Shown here: piece after piece, positions 21,646-32,207 of the stretch
Layout: each line of letters begins with the position of its first letter
Position numbering within the stretch: the stretch's first letter is position 1
Assembly: GCF_040954645.1 (NCBI RefSeq)
Contig: NC_092811.1
Coordinates: 123,029,411 to 123,093,410 of the forward strand
Direction: 5' to 3'
Origin: Diabrotica undecimpunctata
Taxonomy: Eukaryota > Arthropoda > Insecta > Coleoptera > Chrysomelidae
Length of the DNA stretch: 64,000 nt
Position numbers and translations under genes: made by a program
Notes under the pieces: generated by a model
What the model saw: only the letters and a program-made list of their open reading frames with translations
Database searches by the model: none
Told to the model about the DNA's origin: nothing

Positions 21646-22250
21646 ATGTATCAGAAGACATCTCTAGGCACCAATTTAAATAGCCAATGGGACCACTCAA
21701 CAGAAATTAAACAGCGAATAATAAAAGCAAAAGCAGCATTCGTTAGAATGAGAACTATTTTCAACAGTCGAGACATATCATTAAAAACAAAATGCCGTCT
21801 ATTGAACTGCTACATATTCACAGTTCTGCTCTACGGAATGGAAGCATGGACACTGACTGTTGCATCTATGAATCGGCTCGAAGCTTTCGAAATGTGGTGT
21901 TATAGGCGCATCTTACGTATATCCTGGGTTGACAGAGTTACTAATGTGGAGGTCTTGCGTAGAATGGGGAAAGAATGTGAAATTCTCATGACCGTCAAAA
22001 CTAAAAAGTTGGAATATCTAGGTCATGTAATGAGAAATCAAGAACGTTACGGCCTTCTCCAGCTGATTCTCCAAGGGAAAGTAAATGGTAAGAGAGGACC
22101 GGGAAGAAGACGCATTTCCTGGCTTCAAAATTTGCGAAAGTGGTATAACACGACTACCACTGAACTGTTCCGCGCTGCAATAAGCAAAGTGAAGATAGCC
22201 GTGATGATCGCCAACGTCCGGAACGGATAGGCACTTTAAGAAGATCAGAA
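21646..22250 (+). mobile_element. Group-A LINE C-terminal fragment
   Basis: An open 195-codon stretch: TSLGTNLNSQWDHSTEIKQR, LLNCYIFTVLLYGMEAWTLT, AFEMWCYRRILRISWVDRVT, KKLEYLGHVMRNQERYGLLQ, GKRGPGRRRISWLQNLRKWY and VKIAVMIANVRNG, followed by a tail variant AGGCACTTTAAGAAGATC. 5'-truncated. It is the best-preserved group-A C-terminus here. Confidence 0.9.
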
Positions 22251-22251
22251 G

Positions 22252-23620
22252 ATAGAACGGCAGACGCGTTATATAAAATTGTTTCTGAACTTTTACACTA
22301 TACACCGATTGCTATATCAGGTCCATCTATAACAGAAAGTGAGGTTATACGTTCAATACAAACGGCAAAAAATGGAAAAGCACTTGGCCCCGATGAAGTA
22401 AGTGCTGAAATACTAAAGTTTTTGGGAAAAAATTATGGGATATTACCAACTGATTGGTTAAAGTCGACATTTGTTACAATACCTAAGAAATATGGTCCAA
22501 AGACATGCGGTGATTATCGGACAATAAGTCTGATGAGTCACGTTTTGAAGATCTTCCTGCGAGTAATACACAGCAGATTTTACACGCTGTTAGAGGACAG
22601 AATTAGTAATACTCAATTTGGGTTAGGAGTGGCTTGGGTACAAGAGAAGCCTTGTTAAGTATACAGCTGCTAGTACAGAGATGCAGAGATATAAATCAAA
22701 ATGTGTACATTTGTGCAATCAATTTTGAAAAGGCTTTTGACAAAGTCCGACATAACAAAATGCCAGAAATATTGGAAACAGCGGGATTGGACGATAAAGA
22801 TCTACGAATAATTACAAATCTATACTGGCATCAAGTGGCAAGAATCAAAGTTGAACAAGAACTGTCGGATGAAATAAATATAAAAAGAGAAGTGAGACAA
22901 GGCTGTATATTGTCGCCTTTACTTTTTAACTTATATTCGGAGGAAATATTTAAGGAAGCCTTAATGGAGACAACCGAAGGTATTATTGTGAATGGAGTAA
23001 CCTTCAACAATATTAGATATGCCGACGATACCTTAGTGCTTGCTAATTGCGGAGAAGACCTTCAAAATCTAATGAACAAAATAAAACAGACTTGTGATCA
23101 GTATGGATTAAAACTCAACGTTAAGAAAACTAAATATATGATAGTTAGCAAATAAAATTATATACAGGATGACGGTATAAAAGTCGGAGATGCCACACTG
23201 GACAGAGTAGAGAAACTCGTGTATCTCGGCAGTAATATCAATGAGAGCTGGGATCTAACCGCAGAAATTAAAAGCCGAATAGAACAAGCCCGAGCTGCCT
23301 TTGTAAAAATGAGAAACGTACTTTGCAGTCACGATCTTAGCATTGAGCTTAGAGTTCGAATGACATCTTGCTACATCTTTCCTGTCCTGCTGTATGGAGT
23401 GGAAGCGTGGACTCTAACTGAGGCTATCCTTAAACGCTTGACAGCCTTTGAGATGTGGGTATACAGACGACTACTGAACATAAGCTGGATCGACAGAGTT
23501 AGAAATGAGAAGGTCCTTAGACGGCTGAACCAAACAACACAACTGGTCAATATAATAAATATGGTAGCCAACACGATATCCAACGATCGATAACGGTCAT
23601 GAAACTAGAAGAAGAAGAAG
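22252..23620 (+). mobile_element. Group-A LINE with intact YADD reverse transcriptase
   Basis: Directly follows another group-A 3' end in the same orientation. It encodes SESEVIRSIQ-like linker sequence, then PKTCGDYRTISLMSHVLKIF, GLGTREALLSIQLLVQRCRD, ICAINFEKAFDKVRHNK, REVRQGCILSPLLFNLYSEE and FNNIRYADDTLVLANCGEDL (YADD near 23021), then YLGSNINESWDLTAEIKSRI and VLLYGVEAWTLTEAILKRL. The final C-terminal segment (the RKLEYLGH region) is deleted after 23560 and the copy ends in GAAGAAGAAGAA. Two frame changes (about 22635 and 23155). Confidence 0.9.
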
Positions 23621-23629
23621 AACTTTTAA

Positions 23630-24625
23630 AATCCATTAATGTTAATGACAAGCTAATTGCCCAAAGTTGTGACGGCGCTGCGGTTATGGCATGGGGGGTC
23701 TACAATTGAAAGTGCGAGAAACATGTCCTAGTGCGATATTTATACACTGTTTTGCCCACAAACTAAACTTAGTTTTATCCCAATCGGTCATGCAGATCAA
23801 AGAATGCAAAGTTTTTTTTTGCAATTTTAAGTGGAATGGCTGCTTTCTTTTCTAAATCCTCTAAACGAACTCAAGATTTAGATACCATTGTAAAACGAAG
23901 ACTACCAAAACTACTTGCAGTGACGCGACGCCTTAACAGTCTTAGAACACCGCAATTCTTTGATTGAATTATTTGAGAGTGTTTTGGAGAATGGTGAAAA
24001 GGGGAATACAGAACAGAAACCATAAATAGTCCGAGAGGATTTTTGGATAGTTTAAAAAATGATTTTAATTTTAATTTTTTAAATCTTGCTTTATGGAAAT
24101 ATTTCCATTCTCAGATAATTAATTTAATGTATTACAATGCAAGATAAACGATATTCGCTTCTGTATAAAAAAATTAACGAATTTAAATATGTTATTAACA
24201 AAAGAGAGATGACTTTAAAAAATGCTGGAATAATATGATGGCAAGACGTTTTGAGCCTAAAAGGAAACACATACGCACTGATAATGGAAAATAGGTTTAA
24301 GAATTTTGATGACCTAGACTTTCTTGAGCTGTGCAATTTTAATGCATTTAAAAACACAACTTTTCCTGAAAAACAAATAAAATCTTTGATACGTCTTTAT
24401 GGACAATATTTTGATTTGATTTCATTATGTTCTGAGTTAACAAGTTTTATACGAAACTGAGGACATTGACACGAAAAATAATTCCAGTGAGGTACTAACG
24501 TTTTTAAAAACAACTTCTTTGGACAAAGCATATTCGGAGGTAGTGAAATTATGTGAGTTAGTACTGACCATTCCAGCTACTAGTGCCTCTGTAGAACCAT
24601 CGAGCAAAAAGACAAAAGAGGGAAT
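23630..24625 (+). pseudogene. hAT transposase relic (ZMYM/DUF4371-like), C-terminal half
   Basis: Frameshifted fragments in order: AQSCDGAAVM-like sequence near 23665, HCFAHKLNLVLSQSV near 23755, EHRNSLIELFESVLENG near 23950, FEPKRKHIRTDNGK-like sequence near 24250, and LCELVLTIPATSASVE near 24555-24597. The last is the hAT C-terminal dimerisation signature, cut off just before its SFS part by the inverted repeat at 24598. Many stops. An N-terminal half of a similar hAT lies far away at 50918. Confidence 0.8.
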
Positions 24626-25075
24626 GTAAAGATAGTGGGGGCAAAAATATTGTTAGACAGGAAGTGCCATCTTGAGAGGCCACATTAAACAAGGAAAAAG
24701 AGTCTTTCCTTGTTTAAGAAATCAAATTTAGTTGGGATATGTTATTATTTGTCCCAACTGTCACATGAAAGATTACTTGTATTTTCTATTGAAGTTTTTT
24801 AACAATTGTTTCACATTTTAGACTATTATTGTTATTATTTAATTAAAACTTTAAAAAAGTGTATTCTGTATTAATATTATGTAATATTAATGTTATGTAA
24901 TATAACACATAAATAGATAAATTAGTACCCCTACACCACTGTATGATTATTGTGAAGTGTCATGAAATTTAAATTTGGCGCATTCGCATTTCCGGATATG
25001 TCCGCCATCAGAGGCCACTTTTTTGGTCTCGTTTTCATAACGATTAGATTCCCTCTTTTGTCTTTTTGCTCGATG
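24598..25075. repeat. 478-bp interval bounded by exact 28-bp inverted repeats
   Basis: CATCGAGCAAAAAGACAAAA (plus GAGGGAAT) at 24598-24625 is exactly mirrored at 25048-25075. Inside is a perfect 13-bp stem TTAAACAAGGAAA / TTTCCTTGTTTAA (24685-24717, loop 7). The arms read through the hAT coding end, so this may be an inverted duplication of hAT sequence rather than a separate element. Confidence 0.7.
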
Positions 25076-25804
25076 TGTAGAACGTAGTTTTTCAACACTA
25101 AAACGAATAAAGACTTACTTAAGAAACTCGACAGGACAAGTTCGACTCTCTAATGTTTTCCTTTTCGCAATTGAAAATAATCTGGTTAAAGAAATGTGAC
25201 AATATACAAGTTTTTACAATGAAGTTATAGACGAGTTTGCGAAAAATGCTGAAAGAATTGAATTACATTATAAATAGGTGAGTTTTTACATTTTTTTTTA
25301 TAAATTGCTTCCGTTGTTTTTTAATATCACCGCACGCCCCTGCTTTCAAACTTTATCAAAAATGGCGAGAGACTTTCGTGCAACCCCAGCAACATCAGCT
25401 GGCATGGAACGCTAGTTTTTGACAGCTTCTTTGACAGTCTCAAAAAAAAACGAAACCGATTAAATAACCAGTCTATTAGAACACTAATGTGTTTAACTGC
25501 GTGGCTTTAAAAAAAATCCTTAAGAGAAATCACACAAGGATTGTAGGAACAGTCTACTATTTGATTTCACTTAATTTGTAAGAATTTACTTTTCACAAAG
25601 GATTTTGATGTGACAAGTTGGAATTAATTAAGAAAGTTTTAAAATAATGTATTTTTTGTTTTAAATAAATGTATTTGTTACCTACTTGCTATATTTAACA
25701 TAAATATTATACCTATTTTAGGTATATCTAATAAATAAATTATTTTTCAAACTATTTTGACAAACAGTCTGAATTTTCAAATCTGTAACAATTGTCCAGT
25801 TTGA
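25076..25804. other. No gene recognised
   Basis: AT-rich spacer with no recognised domain. Confidence 0.5.
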
Positions 25805-26310
25805 TTTGACTTGACGGCATATCTATGTCTCGTGGACCTTAAAAAGGCGTTTGACCATGTCAAATTAAAGGACGTTATCCACTTATTGTACGCAAGGGAG
25901 ATACCTCTAGGAATAATCAAAACGATCGAAAATATCGACCAAAACAACACAATAGTAAAAGTGGAAGAAGAACTAACCGACCCCATTAAAGCTGGCAATG
26001 GGATAAGACAGGGAGATTCCCTCTATTGTCCAATCTAATTATGGATGAAATAATAAAAAAACTAAAAAAGAATATCAAATGAGAGAAAAACAACTTAAAA
26101 TAATCTGCCATGCAGACGACGCAATACTACTCTCTCAAAGTGAAGACGATTTACAACGTATGCTGCACCAATTTAATATAGCCCCCAGAAAATTTAATAT
26201 GTTAATTTCCCTAAAAAAGACAAAATGTATGGTTACAACAACAAATTTACTAAGATGTAAATTAGAGCTGGAAGGTCAGATAATGGAACAAGCGATAGAG
26301 TTTAAATATA

Positions 26311-26854
26311 GTTCGTCCCAAACCCCTCTTTCAGTGCGTCATAGTTGATCGAATTCTCTCTAACACATTAAGCTAGAAGTGACAGAAAAAAAACGTGAGT
26401 CTGTGATTATTATACATAGAACTTGGAAAATTATTTATCGTAAAGCTAATTCTAGTTACGGATGTATAATTGGTTGGAGTTTATAATACGCTAAATAGAT
26501 ATCCAATCAATGATGCGCATAAATATAGCAGAAGGTCTCGATCTTGACAGTACTTTCACAACGTCAACTGATAAAATAATTGTCATTCCAGGTTAGTATT
26601 ATCAGACATTTTACAGTGAAAATTTAATTTTGTATTTATTGTCATAAAAATATTTTAAATATGCCGAGATATATCGAGAAAGAACAAAGACTAATATTAA
26701 AATTATTAAATTATTTTCAATTAGAAAAAGAGGGATTACGATCCTGCAACTGTCAAATTTAACTAAAATGACATGCAATAATTCTCGACATTCTTAAAAT
26801 CCTATATTATGTCAAAATTAGTGACGCACTGAAAGAAGGGTTTGAGACAGACTG
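26311..26854 (+). mobile_element. Non-autonomous transposon (MITE) inside the group-C LINE
   Basis: Termini are imperfect inverted repeats: GTTCGTCCCAAACCCCTCTT at 26311 and AAGAAGGGTTTGAGACAGAC ending near 26851, each with TTTCAGTGCGTCA / TGACGCACTGAAA inside. LINE codons join cleanly across it (FKY then LGITL), which fixes the boundaries within a few bases and indicates a TA-type target. A short frame at 26661-26762 starts MPRYIEKEQRLILKLLNYF. Confidence 0.8.
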
Positions 26855-26975
26855 TATCTAGGGATCACATTATCTAGCTACGGAAAGCTCGAAACTGAAG
26901 TGGAAGATCAAGTAAATAGAGCAAACAGGCTGTCTTAATGAAACAATATGGAGAAATAAAAATATCGGGAAAGAA

Positions 26976-27429
26976 ATTAAAGGCAGAATTTACAAAACAG
27001 TTATCAGACCAATAATGACATACGCGGAAGAAATACGACCTGACACAGAGAGGACAAAAAGAATGTTAGAAACAACAAAGTTGAAAACACTTAGAAAAAT
27101 TTATGGTATGACACTATGGGACAGAGCTAGAAGTACAGATATACGACGTAGATGCAAGGTGGAGAACATCAAGAACTGGGTAAGAAATAGAATAGTAGAA
27201 TGATTAAAGGCAGAATTTACAGAACACTCATCAGACCAATAATGACATACGCGGCAGAAATACGACCTGACACAGAGAGGACAAAAAGAATGTTAGAAAC
27301 AGCAAAGTTGAAAACACTTAGAAAAATTGATGGTAAGACACTATGGGACAGAGCTAGAAGTACAGATATACGACGTAGATGCAAGGTGGAGAACATCAAG
27401 AACTGGGTAAGAAATAGAAGAGTAGAATG
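26976..27429 (+). repeat. 227-bp tandem duplication in the LINE C-terminus
   Basis: Two adjacent copies (26976-27202, 27203-27429) begin ATTAAAGGCAGAATTTACA and end AGTAGAATG. They differ at a handful of positions. Both encode RPIMTYA-EIRPDTERTKRM-type sequence. Confidence 0.93.
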
Positions 27430-27605
27430 GAAAGATCATATAAGCCGAATGACAACAAATAGAGTAGTAAAGACGGCAAAAAATAATTCCTCTATAGCAA
27501 GACGATCAGTAGGAAGACCACAAAAACGATGGAAGGACAACTTACTGGAGGCACATTGAAAAACAGACAGAGTCATGTCTACATAAAAAGAAGAAGAAGA
27601 AGAAG

Positions 27606-28151
27606 AAAATTTGACTTGAATTATTTGACAGAAAGATTGACCTGAGTTTGACTTAATTTCAAGTCAAACTTAAGTCAATTTCAAACATTCAGGTCAAACT
27701 TGTGCAACTCTATTCATGATGGAAACACTTTTCCATTAATACCATTTAAAAAAATTAAGAAATTATTTAATAATCGTGAGGTAAGATTTTCTCAACGAAT
27801 AAAAATGTTATGATCGTACACTTTCACAAAACTAGGATTATCCTACATTCAGCACGTTCACTTAATACGCAGCAAAATTACGGGAAATATTTTAGTAGAA
27901 GAGAAGTAAACTCGGCCTCTTAACTCCGTACCGTTATCACGTAGCCGAGGGTGAAAGAGTGTTGTAATTCTTTTTCTCTGATTACTTTTTCTGCCTCAGA
28001 ATTTCTGATAGGAGAGGAAAGAAAAAGAAAAGCATATAAAATGATAGAAAAATGAACTATTGTCGAAAACGACTGAGAAAAGTCAAATAATCGATATGGA
28101 CACTCACCAACATTAGACTGTTGGAAGAAGAAGACGTTTGTTGAGATCATT

Positions 28152-28153
<2 letters not shown>
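27606..28153. other. No gene recognised
   Basis: Contains an imperfect inverted repeat built from GTTTGACTTAA / TTAAGTCAAAC-like units at about 27640-27710. Otherwise unassigned. Confidence 0.5.

Positions 28154-28199
<46 letters not shown>
28154..28199. repeat. (TA)n microsatellite left of a Tc1/mariner-like element
   Basis: About 46 bases of TA repeats directly touching the left inverted repeat at 28200. A matching tract follows the right end at 30502-30570. Confidence 0.95.
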
Positions 28200-28202
<3 letters not shown>

Positions 28203-30498
28203 TGTGTAAAAGCCAAATGGAATAAATTCATTATTTAGGTTACTGTACATATTTATAAAAAATCCCGAAACACGTCAAATTTAAATTATAACTTGACATT
28301 CTTAAACGTGAAAATGCAACCCCTACCTTCAACCCCCTTAGAATGACAGGTACAACCCCCAATTTTTAAAATAGGAAGTATAGGCTTGTGATATATCGTT
28401 TGAAAGGTCTTTTCATTCTCCATTCAAAAATGTTGTCGCTTTCAAGTTTATTAAGATTAATTAAGATAAAATAAATTAAAATCATGTGGTTACCGAAATT
28501 CGCTACAATACAATCAAAAACTAAAATGTAATGCAAAACGTAATAAAATGTAGAACACGAAAAAGAACTATGAATGTTAATGAAGTAGATGTTCAAAATG
28601 TTCACCGCGAACGTCTTGGCAACATCCTAATCTCAAATAAAACTGTCTTCTAACAATATTTAACATAACAGGCGTGATAGACCTAATCGCAAGCGTTATT
28701 CGTTCTTTTAAGTCATTTAAATCAGAAGGTTTAGTTTTGTACACAAAAATGTTGTCGCTTTCAAGTTTATTAAGATTAATTAAGTAAAATAAATTAAAAT
28801 CATGTGGTTACCGAAATTCGCTAAAATATACTCAAAACTTATTTCCCGTTTAGGTCGTGATAATGAGAAAGTGAACAAAAACCATAGCAATGTGGTTTTT
28901 AGATGGTAAACATTAAACAACTTTAAAGAATTTCCGTGGCAACGTTATTTTAACACGCATTACTAAATTGTTTTATTTAAGTTGTCAGTATTTTAATTTA
29001 AGTAAAAAGTTCGTTCAATTCAATTCTGAAAAATGGTTAGATTAACGGAAATGCAAAAAATAACAGTTTTACAAATGTTTGGTTACGGAGATAACACCCG
29101 AATACAACTGGAAGTAACTCGCCTATTTCATGAGAAATTTCCTAATTTACCGCCTATATCCCAAGGAACAATAAGTAAAATAGAGAAGCAGTTTCGCGAG
29201 TTTGGTCATGTAAGGCAGATAAAAAAAGCAGCTGCCAATGCACTGAGTGATGAACTCAAATTAGATGTGTTGCTTGAGTTTCAGGAAAATCCACATACGT
29301 CTAGTAGACAGGCATCCACTACATTCAATGCTAGCCGTACATCGATAGTAAACATATTAAAAGAAAATAAATTGCATCCCTATAAGATGATACCTTCTCA
29401 GGAGCTCATGGAAGACGATTTTGATAGGAGAAGTTTTTTTGTGGGCAAATGATGGACATGTTGGATAACAATATTATCCAATTAGAAGACGTTATGTTTT
29501 CTGATGAGTGTACTTTTTCACTTAAGGGTCATGCTAATCGGCAAAATTGACGCTACTGGGCCACGGAAAATCCTCACTCGATGAGAGCAGAACACACTCA
29601 ATACCCACAAAAGGTTAATGTTTGGGCAGGGATTGTAGGAAACAATATCATTGGTCCCTTTTTCATTGAGGGCAACTTGAATGGCAACAATTATTTGGCA
29701 CTACTTCAAAATGATGTCATTCCAACGTTGGCAAATTTATATCCTGATCCAGGAAACCCTCAAGTTCTAGCGAATACGATATGGTTTCAGCAGGTGAGTG
29801 AACAAAACCACCACATTACCAACTTAATGTCCGGCAGTACCTCGATACAATATTTCCCAATCGGTGGATAGGGAGGCAAGGATCGATTGAATGGCCAGCG
29901 CGATCACCTGATCTTACATTATTAGATTTCTTTTTATGAGAATATGTGAAGAGCCATGTGTACAAAACTAAACCTTCTGATTTAAATGACTTAAAAGAAC
30001 GAATAACGCTTGCGATTAGGTCTATCACGCCTGTTATGTTAAATATTGTTAGAAGACAGTTTTATTTAAGATTAGGATGTTGCCAAGACGTTCGCGGTGA
30101 ACATTTTGAACATCTACTTCATTAACATTCATAGTTCTTTTTCGTGTTCTACATTTTATTACGTTTTGCATTACATTTTAGTTTTTGATTGTATTGTAGC
30201 GAATTTCGGTAACCACATGATTTTAATTTATTTTATCTTAATTAATCTTAATAAACTTGAAAGCGACAACATTTTTGAATGGAGAATGAAAAGACCTTTC
30301 AAACGATATATCACAAGCCTATACTTAATATTTTAAAAATTGGGATTGTACCTGTCATTCTAAGGGGGTTGAAGGTAGGGGTTGCATTTTCACTTTAAGG
30401 AATGTCAAGTTATAATTTAAATTTGACGTGTTTCGGGATTTTTTATAAATATGTACAGTAACCTAAATAATGAATTTATTCCATTTGGCTTTTACACA

Positions 30499-30501
<3 letters not shown>
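28200..30501 (+). mobile_element. Tc1/mariner-superfamily element with 545-bp terminal inverted repeats
   Basis: The ends read CAGTGTGTAAAAGCCAAATG at 28200 and its reverse complement ending at 30501, both adjoining (TA)n. The arms 28200-28744 and 29958-30501 are reverse complements over almost their whole length. The right arm includes the last part of the transposase gene, so the left arm carries an antisense copy of coding sequence. Just inside the left arm (28747-28828) lies a second, direct copy of 28425-28506, which probably represents the original left end. The structure suggests the left end was replaced by an inverted copy of the right end. Confidence 0.9.
29033..30124 (+). pseudogene. 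Tc1/mariner-superfamily transposase, degraded
   Basis: ATG at 29033: MVRLTEMQKITVLQMFGYGD, LPPISQGTISKIEKQFREFG (paired-like helix-turn-helix), QASTTFNASRTSIVNILKEN, LHPYKMIPSQELMEDDFDRR. A frame change near 29450 leads to VMFSDECTFSLKGHANRQN (first Asp) and then HTQYPQKVNVWAGIVGNNII and GPFFIEGNLNGNNYLALLQN. The second catalytic block should follow NTIWFQQ but reads VSEQNHH, so its Asp is lost. LDFFL-EYVKSHVYK (third Asp) has a Trp-to-stop change near 29937. It ends near EHFEHLLH at about 30122. Confidence 0.85.

Positions 30502-30570
<69 letters not shown>
30502..30570. repeat. (TA)n microsatellite right of the element
   Basis: About 69 bases of TA repeats adjoining the right inverted repeat. 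Confidence 0.95.
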
Positions 30571-30575
<5 letters not shown>

Positions 30576-31555
30576 TTTTTGTTCGGTGTTGCAATAGTAA
30601 ATCGTATGGTTACAAACTTTTCCACTCTCCCCGTATTTCAAACAATACAATGACAAATAAAATAAGTACATTTCGAAAAGTGTAATAAAATATTAGATTG
30701 ATCTAAGACTATCAATACTCTTGTATAAACATAAAATAACATATCTAAAAGACTTAGAAATTTAAAACTTAATTTAGTTTTCCAGAAAAATATCCAATAT
30801 TTCTTAAACTATTTACAATTTAATAAAAAACCAATTATTTTAAAGATAAGTATGTCCGATCTAGAGAGTTGGCAACATTGCAGGTTTGCACATTCTGTCG
30901 TAGAGGCCGCTAGTATAAAATATGTTACAATCATCGATATAATATAATAAGGATGGAGCCTATGAATAAATCTGCGTCCAAAGTAGCTAGTAACAATGGC
31001 CGATCTTGTTTCCGGAATGTCAGTGGTGTACGAAAAAAATTCTTTTGGTACATATACAATACAATTATTTATTTTCGTTCTTATTTACATTTGAATAAAA
31101 GACATAATAACGTGTAACATAAAGTTCAAAAAATATTATTTTTATAACATAAAAACATATAAAACATTATATATTTTACAGGTACGTAGTTGCGCATCGC
31201 ACGCCACTGATGTGACTGGATGCAAAATATTAAAAATTTAACGAATTTATTAATTACCAAAAAGAATACATTAAATTATTGACTTAAACACGACTGCACG
31301 TTAAACCTTTACCTACTTAATATTAAAATTTTGGGACATAATTAATCACCTGTCAAATTCACGTCGTACATTGTAGCTAGTAATGTGACGTCAGTTCCGT
31401 CGTCTATCAGCTACATGTAAAAATATTAATACGCTCTATCATTAGTATATTATATCGATAGTTACAGTTGATTTTAATAATTTCTGAGTTATATTAAAGT
31501 AACAATAATTTTAGAAATAAGGTCAGAAATAAGTAAATCACACCTAAATTCATAA
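30571..31555. other. No gene recognised
   Basis: AT-rich, no recognised domain or repeat. Confidence 0.5.
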
Positions 31556-31992
31556 CCATGGATGATTGTTGATGATTCTAGAATCAACAAATCGGTATAT
31601 TTCTGTTTCGTGGACCTTAAGAATTTATTTGAAAGGGGCAAATTAAAGGACGTTATTCGACTATTGTACGCAAGAGAGATACCTCTAGGAGTAATCAAAA
31701 AGATCGAAAATATTTACCAGAACAACAAAACAAAAGTAAAAGTGGAAAATGACCCAATTGAAGCTGGTAATGGGGAATTCCCTCAGTTCTCTATGGTTCA
31801 ACCTAAATAATAAAAAAAGTAAGAACTAAAAAAGATACCAAATGAGAGAAAAACAACTTGAAATAATCTGCTATGCAGACGACACAATACTACTCTCTCA
31901 AAGTGAAGATGATTAACAGCTTATGCTGCACCAATTTAATATAACTGACAGAGAATTTAACATGTTAATTTCCCCAAACAAGACAAAATGTT
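31556..31992 (+). mobile_element. Group-C LINE RT fragment
   Basis: SVYFCFVDLKNLFERGKLKD, RLLYAREIPLGVIKKIENIY and, after indels, EIICYADDTILLSQSEDD (YADD retained) and FNMLISPNKTKC. Closely similar to 25811-26230. Truncated at both sides. Confidence 0.85.
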
Positions 31993-32207
31993 GTGAAACC
32001 GCTCCCGTAGGAAAAATGTTCAGATTCGGTTTATTTGCGGATTGTTGTTAAAAAATGTCCTCTTTACACAAATCTGAAGGGAGCCGGAAAGAAATTAACT
32101 GAACATTAGCAAAGATTCAAAGAAAAACAGAAAAATATATATTTTGAAAACGCCTGACAGACAGAAAATACAATAAATCGATACGAAATGTAGACGATAT
32201 CGATATA

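Larger units (their letters stand above)
25805..27595 (+). mobile_element. Group-C LINE with a MITE and an internal duplication
   Basis: RT sequence: AYLCLVDLKKAFDHVKLKDV, HLLYAREIPLGIIKTIENI, AGNGIRQGDSLYCPI, then CHADDAILLSQSEDDLQRML (YADD changed to HADD), and ISLKKTKCMVT. At about 26310 the reading enters a MITE and returns at 26855 (YLGITLSSYGKLETE). The C-terminal part is duplicated in tandem (26976-27202 and 27203-27429) and ends VGRPQKRWKDNLLEAH with a (GAA)n tail near 27583-27605. Confidence 0.87.

Noticed and set aside
26976..27429. CRISPR-like or satellite array
   Set aside because: Only two units of 227 bp, both LINE coding sequence; it is a simple tandem duplication.
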